Source: Clostridia bacterium (lineage in GTDB: Bacteria > Bacillota > Clostridia > Oscillospirales > Acutalibacteraceae). Taken from it: a DNA stretch of 40,891 bases. The notes beneath the pieces are model-generated. The model saw only the letters and a list, made by a program, of their open reading frames with translations. It did not search any database and had not been told where the DNA came from. Location of the stretch: assembly GCA_017435665.1 (NCBI GenBank), contig JAFSEP010000027.1, forward strand, positions 1 through 40,891, in the 5' to 3' direction. A program made the position numbers and the translations under genes. Positions 31,130 through 37,548 of the stretch are shown here, in pieces (position 1 is the first letter of the stretch; every line of letters starts with the position of its first letter).

Positions 31130-31690
31130 ATGGCAACAGTAAGAAAATTTGACGTAAAGGATACAAAGAAGCTCAGGGAAATCTGTCTTGCAACATCAAG
31201 CTTTCCCGTTGATACCCAGAAGCAGAAGAATTTTCTTTATTATCTTTACAATGATTATTACACGGAATTTGAGCCTGAAAGCTGCTTTGTGCTTGCTGAT
31301 GATAACGATGAGGCTGTGGGATATATTCTTTGTGCAAAGGATTTCGATACATACAGCGAAAGCTTTGACAAGTTCTATATGCCCAGAATTGTTCAGCTTG
31401 GTGTAAAGTATCACTTTATGGCATGGTCCGAAATGTTTATTCATAAGATTGCAAAGAAAAAATATCCTGCACATCTTCATATTGATATTATGCCCGAATA
31501 TCAGGGCAAGGGCTACGGAAGAAAGCTCATCTCTGCTCTGAAGGCTCACCTCAAGGAGGAGGGCATACCCTACGTAATGCTCAGCGTGGGCGCAAATAAT
31601 AAAGGTGTTATAGCATTTTATAAGAAAAACGGCTTCAGGTCTGTCAGAAACTTTTTCGGAAATAAAATTATGGTTTCCGAAACAGACTGA
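31130..31690 (+). CDS. GNAT-family N-acetyltransferase
   Basis: A 186-aa GNAT protein. The acetyl-CoA binding motif A is clear as IDIMPEYQGKGYGRKLISAL, followed by motif B VGANNKGVIAFYKKNGFRSV. The N-terminal half has many aromatics (FLYYLYNDYYTEFEPE), suggesting a specific acceptor pocket; the acceptor is unknown. A strong aaggaggt precedes the ATG. It lies 30 bases after glpP and probably belongs to the same transcript. Confidence 0.88.
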   Translation: MATVRKFDVKDTKKLREICLATSSFPVDTQKQKNFLYYLYNDYYTEFEPESCFVLADDNDEAVGYILCAKDFDTYSESFDKFYMPRIVQLGVKYHFMAWSEMFIHKIAKKKYPAHLHIDIMPEYQGKGYGRKLISALKAHLKEEGIPYVMLSVGANNKGVIAFYKKNGFRSVRNFFGNKIMVSETD

Positions 31691-31701
31691 TGTATATTTC
31701 C

Positions 31702-31742
31702 TTCGTTTCAACGGATAATATGAAAAAAGGAGTTGAAACGAA
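31702..31742 (+). promoter_or_regulatory. 11-bp hairpin spanning the DUF378 translation start region
   Basis: TTCGTTTCAAC (31702-31712) and GTTGAAACGAA (31732-31742) are perfect inverted arms around a 19-base loop. The Shine-Dalgarno aaaaaagg lies in the loop and its last bases begin the right arm, which ends on the A of the ATG. Such a hairpin could restrain ribosome access. Confidence 0.5.
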
Positions 31743-31954
31743 TGCTTGATAAGATTTCTTTAGCACTTACAATTATCGGTGCGGTAAACTGGGGTTGTAT
31801 CGGCTTATTTCAGTTTGACCTGGTTTCCTGGATATTCGGAGGTCAGGATGCGATTTTCAGCCGTATAATCTACACAATCATCGCCCTTGCAGGTATCTGG
31901 TGTATCTCGCTTTTCTTCAAGGATACGGGCGTTACCGCAAGAGAAGAACAGTAA
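31742..31954 (+). CDS. DUF378 small membrane protein
   Basis: A 70-aa protein with two hydrophobic helices (about 4-30 and 42-60). It bears the DUF378 pattern ALTIIGAVNWGCIGLFQFDLV and ends with a polar tail. The function of the family is unknown. The ATG at 31742 is taken because aaaaggag is nine bases upstream; a TTG at 31733 abuts that site. A hairpin covers the initiation region, and a strong terminator follows. Confidence 0.85.
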   Translation: MLDKISLALTIIGAVNWGCIGLFQFDLVSWIFGGQDAIFSRIIYTIIALAGIWCISLFFKDTGVTAREEQ

Positions 31955-31959
31955 AATCC

Positions 31960-32002
31960 AAAAGATAGCAAATGCGGATGATCTCCGGCTTTGCTATCTT
32001 TT
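31960..32002 (+). terminator. Terminator at the end of the lon-DUF378 series
   Basis: A 13-bp outer stem (aaaagatagcaaa / tttgctatctttt) with an inner CGG/CCG pairing, followed by TT then ATTATG. It lies just before the converging spoIIID stop and may serve both strands. Confidence 0.85.
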
Positions 32003-32005
32003 TTA

Positions 32006-32260
32006 TTATGACTTACGGTTTTTCCAAAGCTCTCTGGTCGCAAGACCGCCACGCATATGCCTTTCGGATTTGTTTTCATCAAGCACCTTCCGTACATCTG
32101 TGAACAGGCACTTGTCAATGCCTTTAAGTCTTGCCGTGACGTCTGTATGTACTGTGGATTTTGATACACCTGACCAGGCAGCAGCATCCCTTACGGTGCA
32201 TTTGTTTTTTATGATATATTCCGCAAGAATAATTGCTCTTTCATCAGCGTTATCATACAT
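32006..32260 (-). CDS. spoIIID: Sporulation transcriptional regulator SpoIIID
   Basis: SpoIIID is the small mother-cell DNA-binding protein that turns SigE genes on or off and supports the switch to SigK. The 84-aa sequence carries the distinctive family core: an HTH with DAAAWSGVSKSTVHTDVTARL, then VRKVLDENKSERHMRGGLATRELWK, whose basic RHMRGG stretch is diagnostic. It implies an endospore-forming lineage. A gaaaggag site lies eight bases before the ATG, and a SigE-like promoter is visible upstream. Confidence 0.95.
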   Translation of the reverse strand: MYDNADERAIILAEYIIKNKCTVRDAAAWSGVSKSTVHTDVTARLKGIDKCLFTDVRKVLDENKSERHMRGGLATRELWKNRKS

Positions 32261-32292
32261 GGCTTTTCTCCTTTCATAAGGCTTATCTCTAA

Positions 32293-32321
32293 ATCCTATG
32301 AAAAAGAGAAGAAAAATATCA
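32293..32321 (-). promoter_or_regulatory. SigE-like promoter of spoIIID
   Basis: On the minus strand TGATATT (32315-32321), 14 bases, then CATAGGAT (32293-32300). This resembles the Bacillus SigE consensus KMATATT-N13-15-CATACAHT at most positions. In Bacillus spoIIID is SigE-controlled, which fits. Confidence 0.5.
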
Positions 32322-32331
32322 CATTAAGATA

Positions 32332-32360
32332 TTGCAAAAAGAAAGAAAAGACTGTATTAT
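32332..32360 (+). promoter_or_regulatory. Promoter of the cobalamin-riboswitch transcript
   Basis: TTGCAA (32332-32337), 17 bases and TATTAT (32355-32360), placing transcription start about 30 bases before the riboswitch core. Confidence 0.65.
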
Positions 32361-32394
32361 TAGTTTACACAAAAAATAAACGCAGATAATCAAG

Positions 32395-32560
32395 TTGTGT
32401 TTTGATATCGGGTATGCTTTATGCCCGATGGTGAGGAAATTGCGGTGAAAATCCGCAGCAACAGCCATTACCGTAACTCTTGCTTTTGACAAGTCAAGTC
32501 GGAATGCTCACCTGTTTGCGACGCATAAAAGTCTCTTGGGCAAAACGGGGAGATGTGTAA
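32395..32560 (+). ncRNA. Cobalamin (B12) riboswitch
   Basis: The conserved core is recognisable: gaggaaattgcGGTGAAAATCC-type B12 segment at about 32430-32455, then gcaacagccattaccgtaac (32456-32475), and the distal gtcggaatgctcacctg segment (32497-32514). An upstream helix atcggg/cccgat (32407-32429) flanks it. It lies between a promoter and a terminator in front of a DUF4430 lipoprotein gene, the usual layout of a transcriptional off-switch responding to coenzyme B12. Exact boundaries are estimated by eye. Confidence 0.85.
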
Positions 32561-32621
32561 AGTATATTTTTTCAGCATTTTATCTGTACTTTTAGGAAAC
32601 GGCAGGATTCCGGCTTTTCAC

Positions 32622-32645
32622 AGCACCCGTGAAGGGTGCTTTTAT
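32622..32645 (+). terminator. Riboswitch expression-platform terminator
   Basis: The stem agcaccc / gggtgct with a GTGAA loop is followed by tttattttat, 38 bases before the lipoprotein start. TTTTCACA (32615-32622) and TGTGAAAA (32656-32663) around it are also perfectly complementary and may form an alternative or enclosing pairing. Confidence 0.75.
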
Positions 32646-32683
32646 TTTATCTTTTTGTGAAAAATGAAAGGATAGTATAAAAT

Positions 32684-33109
32684 ATGAAAAGATTTCTGAA
32701 CCCGGCAATCGCAGTTGTTGTGTTATTGGCTCTTGTTTTCTCTTTTGCAGGATGTGCGGATAATTCTGCAACGGGATTATGGGAAAACGCTGTTTATCAG
32801 AATGATACTCAGCTGGGAGAAGGCAGCAAAACCATAACGGTCAAGGTTGAAGCCGAAGAAAAGACGGTTACTTTTACCGTTAAGACCGACAAGGAAACAG
32901 TGGGTGAAGCCCTTACGGAAAACTCCCTTGTTGAAGGTGATATGGGAGAATACGGACTTTATATCAAAAAAGTAAACGGTATTCTTGCTGACTATTCCGT
33001 TGATATGAGCTATTGGTCATTTTATATTAACGGTGAAATGGCCTCTACGGGCGTTGACGGAGCAAAGATAGACGAAACAGCGGTATACAGTCTCGTATAT
33101 ACCAAATAG
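32684..33109 (+). CDS. DUF4430 (transcobalamin-like) lipoprotein under B12 control
   Basis: A 141-aa exported lipoprotein: basic start, hydrophobic run and lipobox FAGC with the lipidated Cys at 24. The mature part is a single DUF4430 domain, recognised from TVKTDKETVGEAL, GLYIKKVNGILADY and the closing WSFYINGEMASTGVDGAKIDETAVYSLVY. This domain resembles the C-terminal beta domain of animal transcobalamin and intrinsic factor. Together with the riboswitch, this suggests a surface protein that captures cobalamin or a precursor. No BtuFCD transporter is adjacent. The aaagga site is 11 bases from the ATG. Confidence 0.88.
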   Translation: MKRFLNPAIAVVVLLALVFSFAGCADNSATGLWENAVYQNDTQLGEGSKTITVKVEAEEKTVTFTVKTDKETVGEALTENSLVEGDMGEYGLYIKKVNGILADYSVDMSYWSFYINGEMASTGVDGAKIDETAVYSLVYTK

Positions 33110-33130
33110 GCTTTGACAAAAATTTGTTTT

Positions 33131-33162
33131 ACAGCATATGCCTGCCCATATGCTGTTTTTTG
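33131..33162 (+). terminator. Terminator after the DUF4430 gene
   Basis: A 10-bp stem acagcatatg / catatgctgt with a 6-base loop and a run of six T, 21 bases after the stop. Confidence 0.9.
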
Positions 33163-33188
33163 TTGCAGTAAAATTTCATTATTTATAT

Positions 33189-33217
33189 TTACTAATACAT
33201 ATAACTTGTGCTATAAT
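33189..33217 (+). promoter_or_regulatory. Extended -10 promoter of the BaiN-cmk-ispH/S1 operon
   Basis: TGCTATAAT (33209-33217) is an extended -10 box; TTACTA (33189-33194) sits at 17 bases. It lies about 65 bases before the ATG, and the transcript includes the 27-base repeat at 33239. Confidence 0.6.
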
Positions 33218-33238
33218 TAAAAAGTTATAAGTATTTTA

Positions 33239-33265
33239 GGGTTCGGATTATACTCGTCACCCTAC
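33239..33265 (+). repeat. 27-base repeat, copy A
   Basis: This segment (starting gggttcggatta, ending cgtcaccctac) recurs in inverted orientation at 40702-40728 with 24 of 27 identical bases. It lies in the untranslated leader of the BaiN-family gene. Confidence 0.65.
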
Positions 33266-33281
33266 GGACAGAGGATTTTAT

Positions 33282-34520
33282 ATGAGCAATAAAGTAATAA
33301 TTATCGGTGCAGGTGCTGCGGGTCTTATGGCATCTGTTTCGGCAGCCCGGGCAGGAGCAGACGTAACAATAATTGAGAGAAACGAAAGACCTGCAAGAAA
33401 GGTTATGATTACGGGTAAGGGCAGATGTAACGTTACAAACAACTGCTCGCTGATAAACGACCTGATTGCCAATGTGCCCACAAACGGAAGATTTTTATAC
33501 AGCGCATTTACCCGCTTTATGCCCATTGATACGATGGAGTTTTTTGAAAATGAGGGCGTTGAGCTGAAGGTGGAAAGAGGCAACAGAGTGTTCCCCGTTT
33601 CGGATAAGGCAGTTGATATTGTTGATGCACTCAACAACGCCTCCCAGAGAAGCGGAGCAAAGCGTATTCAGGGAAGAGTAACGCATATTATTACCTCTGA
33701 GGGCAGAGTCTGCGCCGTTAAAACAGAGGACGGACGTGAGCTTGAGTGTGACAAGGTAATCGTTGCCACGGGCGGAAAATCTTACAGCGTTACAGGCTCC
33801 ACCGGTGACGGATACATATTAGCAGAGAGTTTGGGGCATACCATTGTTGAGCCCAAGCCCTCCCTTGTACCCCTTGTTGCTCACGAGGGCTGGTGCAGCG
33901 ATGCTCAGGGACTTTCTCTGCGCAACGTTGAAATCACCGTTTATGATAAGGAGAGCTATAAAGAGGTTTACAGCGAATTCGGTGAGATGCTTTTTACGCA
34001 TTACGGTGTATCGGGGCCTCTGATTTTATCTGCAAGCACCCATATGCACGACCTTGGTAAAAAGCAATACGAAATATATATTGACCTGAAGCCTGCTCTC
34101 AGCTTTGAACAGCTTGACCAGAGGGTCCAGAAGGATTTTCTCGAATTTGCCAATAAAAATCTTATTAATTCTCTCGGTAAGCTGCTTCCGCAGAAGCTGA
34201 TTCCCGTAATAGTGAAGCTCAGCGGAATAAAGCCCACCACAAAGACCAATCAGGTAACAAAGGAGCAGAGACATACCCTTGTGAATCTGCTGAAATCCCT
34301 GAAGGTTACGGCAATAGCCTTCCGTCCTATTGATGAGGCGATAGTTACCTCGGGCGGTATAAAGACAAGTGAAATCAATCCTAAAACCATGGAATCCAAG
34401 CTCATAAACGGACTTTACTTCGCAGGTGAGGTAATAGATGTTGATGCGTATACGGGCGGCTTTAATCTGCAGATAGCCTTTTCAACGGGTCATCTTGCAG
34501 GAGAGAGTGCAGCCGAATAA
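33282..34520 (+). CDS. BaiN/RdsA-family FAD-dependent oxidoreductase (HI0933-like)
   Basis: A 412-aa flavoprotein with an N-terminal dinucleotide-binding motif VIIIGAGAAGLMASVSAARAG, the family hallmark ARKVMITGKGRCNVTN, TGGKSYSVTGSTGDGY in the middle and a C-terminal VTSGGIKTSEINPKTMESKLINGLYFAGEVIDVDAYTGGFNLQIAFSTG split across its closing motifs. Members include a clostridial bile-acid flavoprotein and housekeeping homologues of unknown substrate, so no specific reaction is claimed. It is first of an operon with cmk 17 bases downstream. Confidence 0.93.
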   Translation: MSNKVIIIGAGAAGLMASVSAARAGADVTIIERNERPARKVMITGKGRCNVTNNCSLINDLIANVPTNGRFLYSAFTRFMPIDTMEFFENEGVELKVERGNRVFPVSDKAVDIVDALNNASQRSGAKRIQGRVTHIITSEGRVCAVKTEDGRELECDKVIVATGGKSYSVTGSTGDGYILAESLGHTIVEPKPSLVPLVAHEGWCSDAQGLSLRNVEITVYDKESYKEVYSEFGEMLFTHYGVSGPLILSASTHMHDLGKKQYEIYIDLKPALSFEQLDQRVQKDFLEFANKNLINSLGKLLPQKLIPVIVKLSGIKPTTKTNQVTKEQRHTLVNLLKSLKVTAIAFRPIDEAIVTSGGIKTSEINPKTMESKLINGLYFAGEVIDVDAYTGGFNLQIAFSTGHLAGESAAE

Positions 34521-34537
34521 GAAAAGGAGAAGATATT

Positions 34538-35209
34538 ATGTGTAAAATTAACGTTGCAATCGACGGCCCTGCAGGTGCAGGAAAAAGCACAATAGCCAGA
34601 AGAGTATCAAAGGAATTAGGTTATATTTATGTGGATACGGGCGCACTTTACCGCACGGTAGGTGTCAGCGCTCTGAGGAAAAAGGTTGATATGGAAAGCG
34701 ATGAGGCTATTGCATCTGTGTTACCTGAGACTGAAGTTGAGATGAAATTTGTTGACGGTGAGCAGAAAATGTATCTTAACGGTGAAGACGTTTCCGTTGA
34801 AATCAGACTTCCTGAGGCTTCAATGGCAGCTTCAAGAGTTTCTGCCGTTCCGGCAGTAAGAGACTTCCTCTTTGACCTTCAGCGTGACCTTGCAAGAAAA
34901 AACAACTGCATTATGGACGGCAGAGATATAGGCACCGTTGTTCTTCCCGATGCTCAGGTAAAGATTTTTCTTACAGCATCACCCGAATGCAGAGCAGACA
35001 GAAGATATAAGGAGCTTACAGAAAAGGGCGTTGAGGTTAACTATGATGACGTTCTCAGCGACATAATCAAGCGTGACTATAACGATTCCCACAGAGCTGT
35101 TGCTCCTCTCAAGCCTGCTGAGGATTCTGTTATACTTGACACAAGCGGATTTGAACTGGAGCAATCGGTCAAGGCCATTAAGGATATTATAAAGGAGAAG
35201 ATAGGCTGA
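34538..35209 (+). CDS. cmk: Cytidylate kinase
   Basis: Cmk phosphorylates CMP and dCMP with ATP. The P-loop IDGPAGAGKSTIARR opens the protein, followed by YIYVDTGALYRTVG, CIMDGRDIGTVVLPDAQVK and RRYKELTEKG. At 223 aa it is normal. An aaaaggag lies before the ATG. The cmk-ispH-rpsA order is common in clostridia. Confidence 0.97.
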   Translation: MCKINVAIDGPAGAGKSTIARRVSKELGYIYVDTGALYRTVGVSALRKKVDMESDEAIASVLPETEVEMKFVDGEQKMYLNGEDVSVEIRLPEASMAASRVSAVPAVRDFLFDLQRDLARKNNCIMDGRDIGTVVLPDAQVKIFLTASPECRADRRYKELTEKGVEVNYDDVLSDIIKRDYNDSHRAVAPLKPAEDSVILDTSGFELEQSVKAIKDIIKEKIG

Positions 35210-35226
35210 GGCTTATCCCGGGAAAA

Positions 35227-37338
35227 ATGGAAATCAGACTTGCTGAAACCGCAGGCTTCTGTTTCGGTGTAAACAGAGCCGTTGATATGCTTTACAAAAT
35301 GGTCAGGGACGGCGAAAGGGTATGCACTCTGGGGCCCATTATTCACAACCCTCAGCTTATAGCCGACCTTGAAGGCAGGGGAGTGGGTATCATAAATGAG
35401 CCGTCACAAACTCCCGAGGGCAGTAAAATCGTCATAAGAACCCACGGCGTCACACAACAGATGATAGACAGCATAGAAAGTCTCGGCATTGAATACATCA
35501 ATGCAACCTGCCCCTTTGTAATGAAGATACACAGAATAATAAAGGAAAACTCTCTTCCCGGAACGGTGACGCTTATTGCAGGAAACTCCGAGCATCCGGA
35601 GGTGCAAGGCTTCTCCAGTCATTGCAAGGGTGAGTTTTTTGTGTATAATAACGCAGAGGAACTGGAAAATTTGTTGTGCAGAACCGATGAAATGTCGAAA
35701 AACGAGCCGATTTGTGTCGCACAGACCACTTTTTCAATAAAAGAATGGGAAAAATGTTCAAAAATTATCAAAAATCTCTGTACAAACCCAAAAATTTTTG
35801 ATACAATATGCAGTGCGACGCATGAAAGACAGAAAGAAGCTGAGCATTTATCCAAGGAATGCGATGTCATGATTGTCGTCGGCGGAAGGACAAGCTCAAA
35901 CACAGCCAAGCTCAAGGCGGTGTGCGAGAAAAACTGTCCGACCTATCTCATCGAAACCGCAAGTGAGCTTGAAGGCATCGACTTTGGCGGCGTAGATTTA
36001 ATTGGGGTAACAGCAGGTGCATCCACACCTGCAGGTATTATAAAGGAGGTACTTTTTACCATGTCCGAAATTTTAAACGAGCAGACAACAAATACTGAAG
36101 AAATGAGCTTTGAGGCAGCACTGGAAGAATCATTGAAGGCAATGAGTACAGACCAGAAAGTGCTTGGCGTTGTTGTAGGTATTGCACCTAATGAAATACA
36201 GGTCGATATCGGCAGGAAATACGCTGGTTTCATCCCTGTGGAGGAATACAGCAACGACCCGACTGCCGATCCGTCAAAAGAGTTGAAGATTGGCGACGAG
36301 CTCAATCTCATCATCATGAAGACTAACGATGTTGAAGGTACAATTATGCTTTCAAAGCGTCGTTACGATTCAATCGCAGCATGGAATGACATCATTAAGG
36401 CTCAGGAGGAGCAGACTGTTCTTGAAGGCACAGTTGCTGAGGTTATCCGTGGCGGCGTACTTGTTTACGCAATGGGCGTAAGAGTGTTCATCCCTGCATC
36501 TCTCACAGGTCTCGGCCGTGATGAGGAGCTTGATGTATTACTCAAGACAAAGGTTAAGTTCAGAGTTATTGAGGTTAACCAGCAGAGAAGAAGAGCAGTC
36601 GGTTCAATCCGTTCTGTTCTCAGAGAAGAACGCAAGGCTGCAAGAGAAGCTTTCTGGGCAGAAATTGCAGAGGGTCAGGTTTACACAGGTACTGTTAAGT
36701 CTCTTACAAACTACGGTGCATTCGTTGACATCGGCGGTGTAGACGGTATGGTACATATTTCTGAGCTTTCATGGGGCAGAATCAAGCACCCCTCAGATGT
36801 TGTAAACGTTGGTGACGTTATCGAGGTATACGTTAAGGCTCTTGATCTTGAAAACAAGAAGATTTCTCTTGGCTACAAGAAGATCGAAGACAATCCCTGG
36901 GAAATCCTCAAGAGAGATTATCCCGTTGATACAGTTGTTACAGCTAAGGTTGTAGGTATGACCACATTCGGTGCTTTCGCAACAGTTATCCCCGGCATTG
37001 ACGGTCTTATCCATATTTCACAGATTGCTGACAGACATATTGCTAAGCCGCAGGATGTTCTCAAGGTTGGCGAGGAAGTTCAGGCTAAGATTACTGAAAT
37101 CGACTTCGAAAAGAGAAGAGTAAGCCTTTCAATCCGTGCTCTCATCGAAAAGGATGAGGATATTGAGGTTGAGGCAGAAGAAGCTGCAGAAGAAATTGCT
37201 GAAGAAGCAGTTGAAGAGGCTGCAGAAGAAGTTGTTGAAGAAGCAGTTGTTGAGGCTGCAGAAGAAGTTGTTGAGGCTGTTGAAGAAGCAGTTGTTGAAG
37301 AAGCTGCAGCTGAAGCAGAGGAAGCAACAGAAGAATAA
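35227..37338 (+). CDS. ispH-rpsA: Bifunctional IspH reductase / ribosomal protein S1 fusion
   Basis: Residues 1-278 are IspH, the last enzyme of the MEP isoprenoid pathway. The 4Fe-4S ligands Cys12 (AGFCFGVNRA), Cys95 (NATCP) and Cys195 (DTICSATHERQ) and active-site His40, His73, His123 and Glu125 are present. Residues about 315-640 form four S1 RNA-binding domains (for example GTVKSLTNYGAFVDIGGVDGMVHISELSW). The last ~65 residues are a Glu/Ala/Val-rich acidic tail. Such fusions are known in clostridia. The start has only a weak gggaa site 17 bases after cmk. An excellent aaaggagg (36042-36049) lies 11 bases before an in-frame ATG at 36061 (Met279), exactly at the domain junction, so a free 425-aa S1 protein may also be made. 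Confidence 0.95.
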   Translation: MEIRLAETAGFCFGVNRAVDMLYKMVRDGERVCTLGPIIHNPQLIADLEGRGVGIINEPSQTPEGSKIVIRTHGVTQQMIDSIESLGIEYINATCPFVMKIHRIIKENSLPGTVTLIAGNSEHPEVQGFSSHCKGEFFVYNNAEELENLLCRTDEMSKNEPICVAQTTFSIKEWEKCSKIIKNLCTNPKIFDTICSATHERQKEAEHLSKECDVMIVVGGRTSSNTAKLKAVCEKNCPTYLIETASELEGIDFGGVDLIGVTAGASTPAGIIKEVLFTMSEILNEQTTNTEEMSFEAALEESLKAMSTDQKVLGVVVGIAPNEIQVDIGRKYAGFIPVEEYSNDPTADPSKELKIGDELNLIIMKTNDVEGTIMLSKRRYDSIAAWNDIIKAQEEQTVLEGTVAEVIRGGVLVYAMGVRVFIPASLTGLGRDEELDVLLKTKVKFRVIEVNQQRRRAVGSIRSVLREERKAAREAFWAEIAEGQVYTGTVKSLTNYGAFVDIGGVDGMVHISELSWGRIKHPSDVVNVGDVIEVYVKALDLENKKISLGYKKIEDNPWEILKRDYPVDTVVTAKVVGMTTFGAFATVIPGIDGLIHISQIADRHIAKPQDVLKVGEEVQAKITEIDFEKRRVSLSIRALIEKDEDIEVEAEEAAEEIAEEAVEEAAEEVVEEAVVEAAEEVVEAVEEAVVEEAAAEAEEATEE
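36042..36063 (+). promoter_or_regulatory. Internal ribosome binding site and start at the IspH-S1 junction
   Basis: aaaggagg (36042-36049) is followed after 11 bases by ATG (36061-36063) in frame with the S1 part. The same bases encode the conserved IspH ending IIKEV, so the match could partly reflect protein constraint. Confidence 0.45.
37168..37335 (+). repeat. Low-complexity repeat encoding the acidic S1 tail
   Basis: Irregular repeats of GAAGAAGC, GTTGTTGAAG and GCTGCAGAAGAA encode a tail of Glu, Ala and Val. Such tracts are prone to length change by slippage. The Ser/Ala-rich and Leu/Gln-rich frames on the other strands are by-products. Confidence 0.75.
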
Positions 37339-37360
37339 TAAACAGAGAAATAGTTTATTG

Positions 37361-37388
37361 GCCGCAAGCATAGTCTTGCGGCTTTTTT
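37361..37388 (+). terminator. Terminator after ispH-rpsA
   Basis: An 8-bp stem gccgcaag / cttgcggc with a 6-base loop and a run of T (tttttta). Confidence 0.9.
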
Positions 37389-37481
37389 ATGTTATCTGCC
37401 GTCAGGAAAACAGTAACTAAAGCGATAACTGATGTCGGAGTTAATTGTCTGAGAAAAATACCGTTAAAATAATAACTTTTG

Positions 37482-37510
37482 TTGACTGCGGATAAGAAAA
37501 ATGTTATTAT
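37482..37510 (+). promoter_or_regulatory. Promoter of the GlpA-like operon
   Basis: TTGACT (37482-37487), exactly 17 bases and TATTAT (37505-37510). The leader to the ATG at 37549 is only about 32 bases. Confidence 0.75.
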
Positions 37511-37548
37511 GTAATAACAGAAATAATGAAGAAAACGGAGGTAATACA

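Noticed and set aside
37168-37335. Repetitive DNA as a possible CRISPR array
   Set aside because: The units are short, irregular and in frame with an acidic protein tail; there are no equal repeats with unique spacers.
37080-37371. Ser/Ala-, Cys/Phe- and Leu/Gln-rich ORFs opposite the S1 tail
   Set aside because: They are mirror frames of the low-complexity acidic tail, with no start signals.
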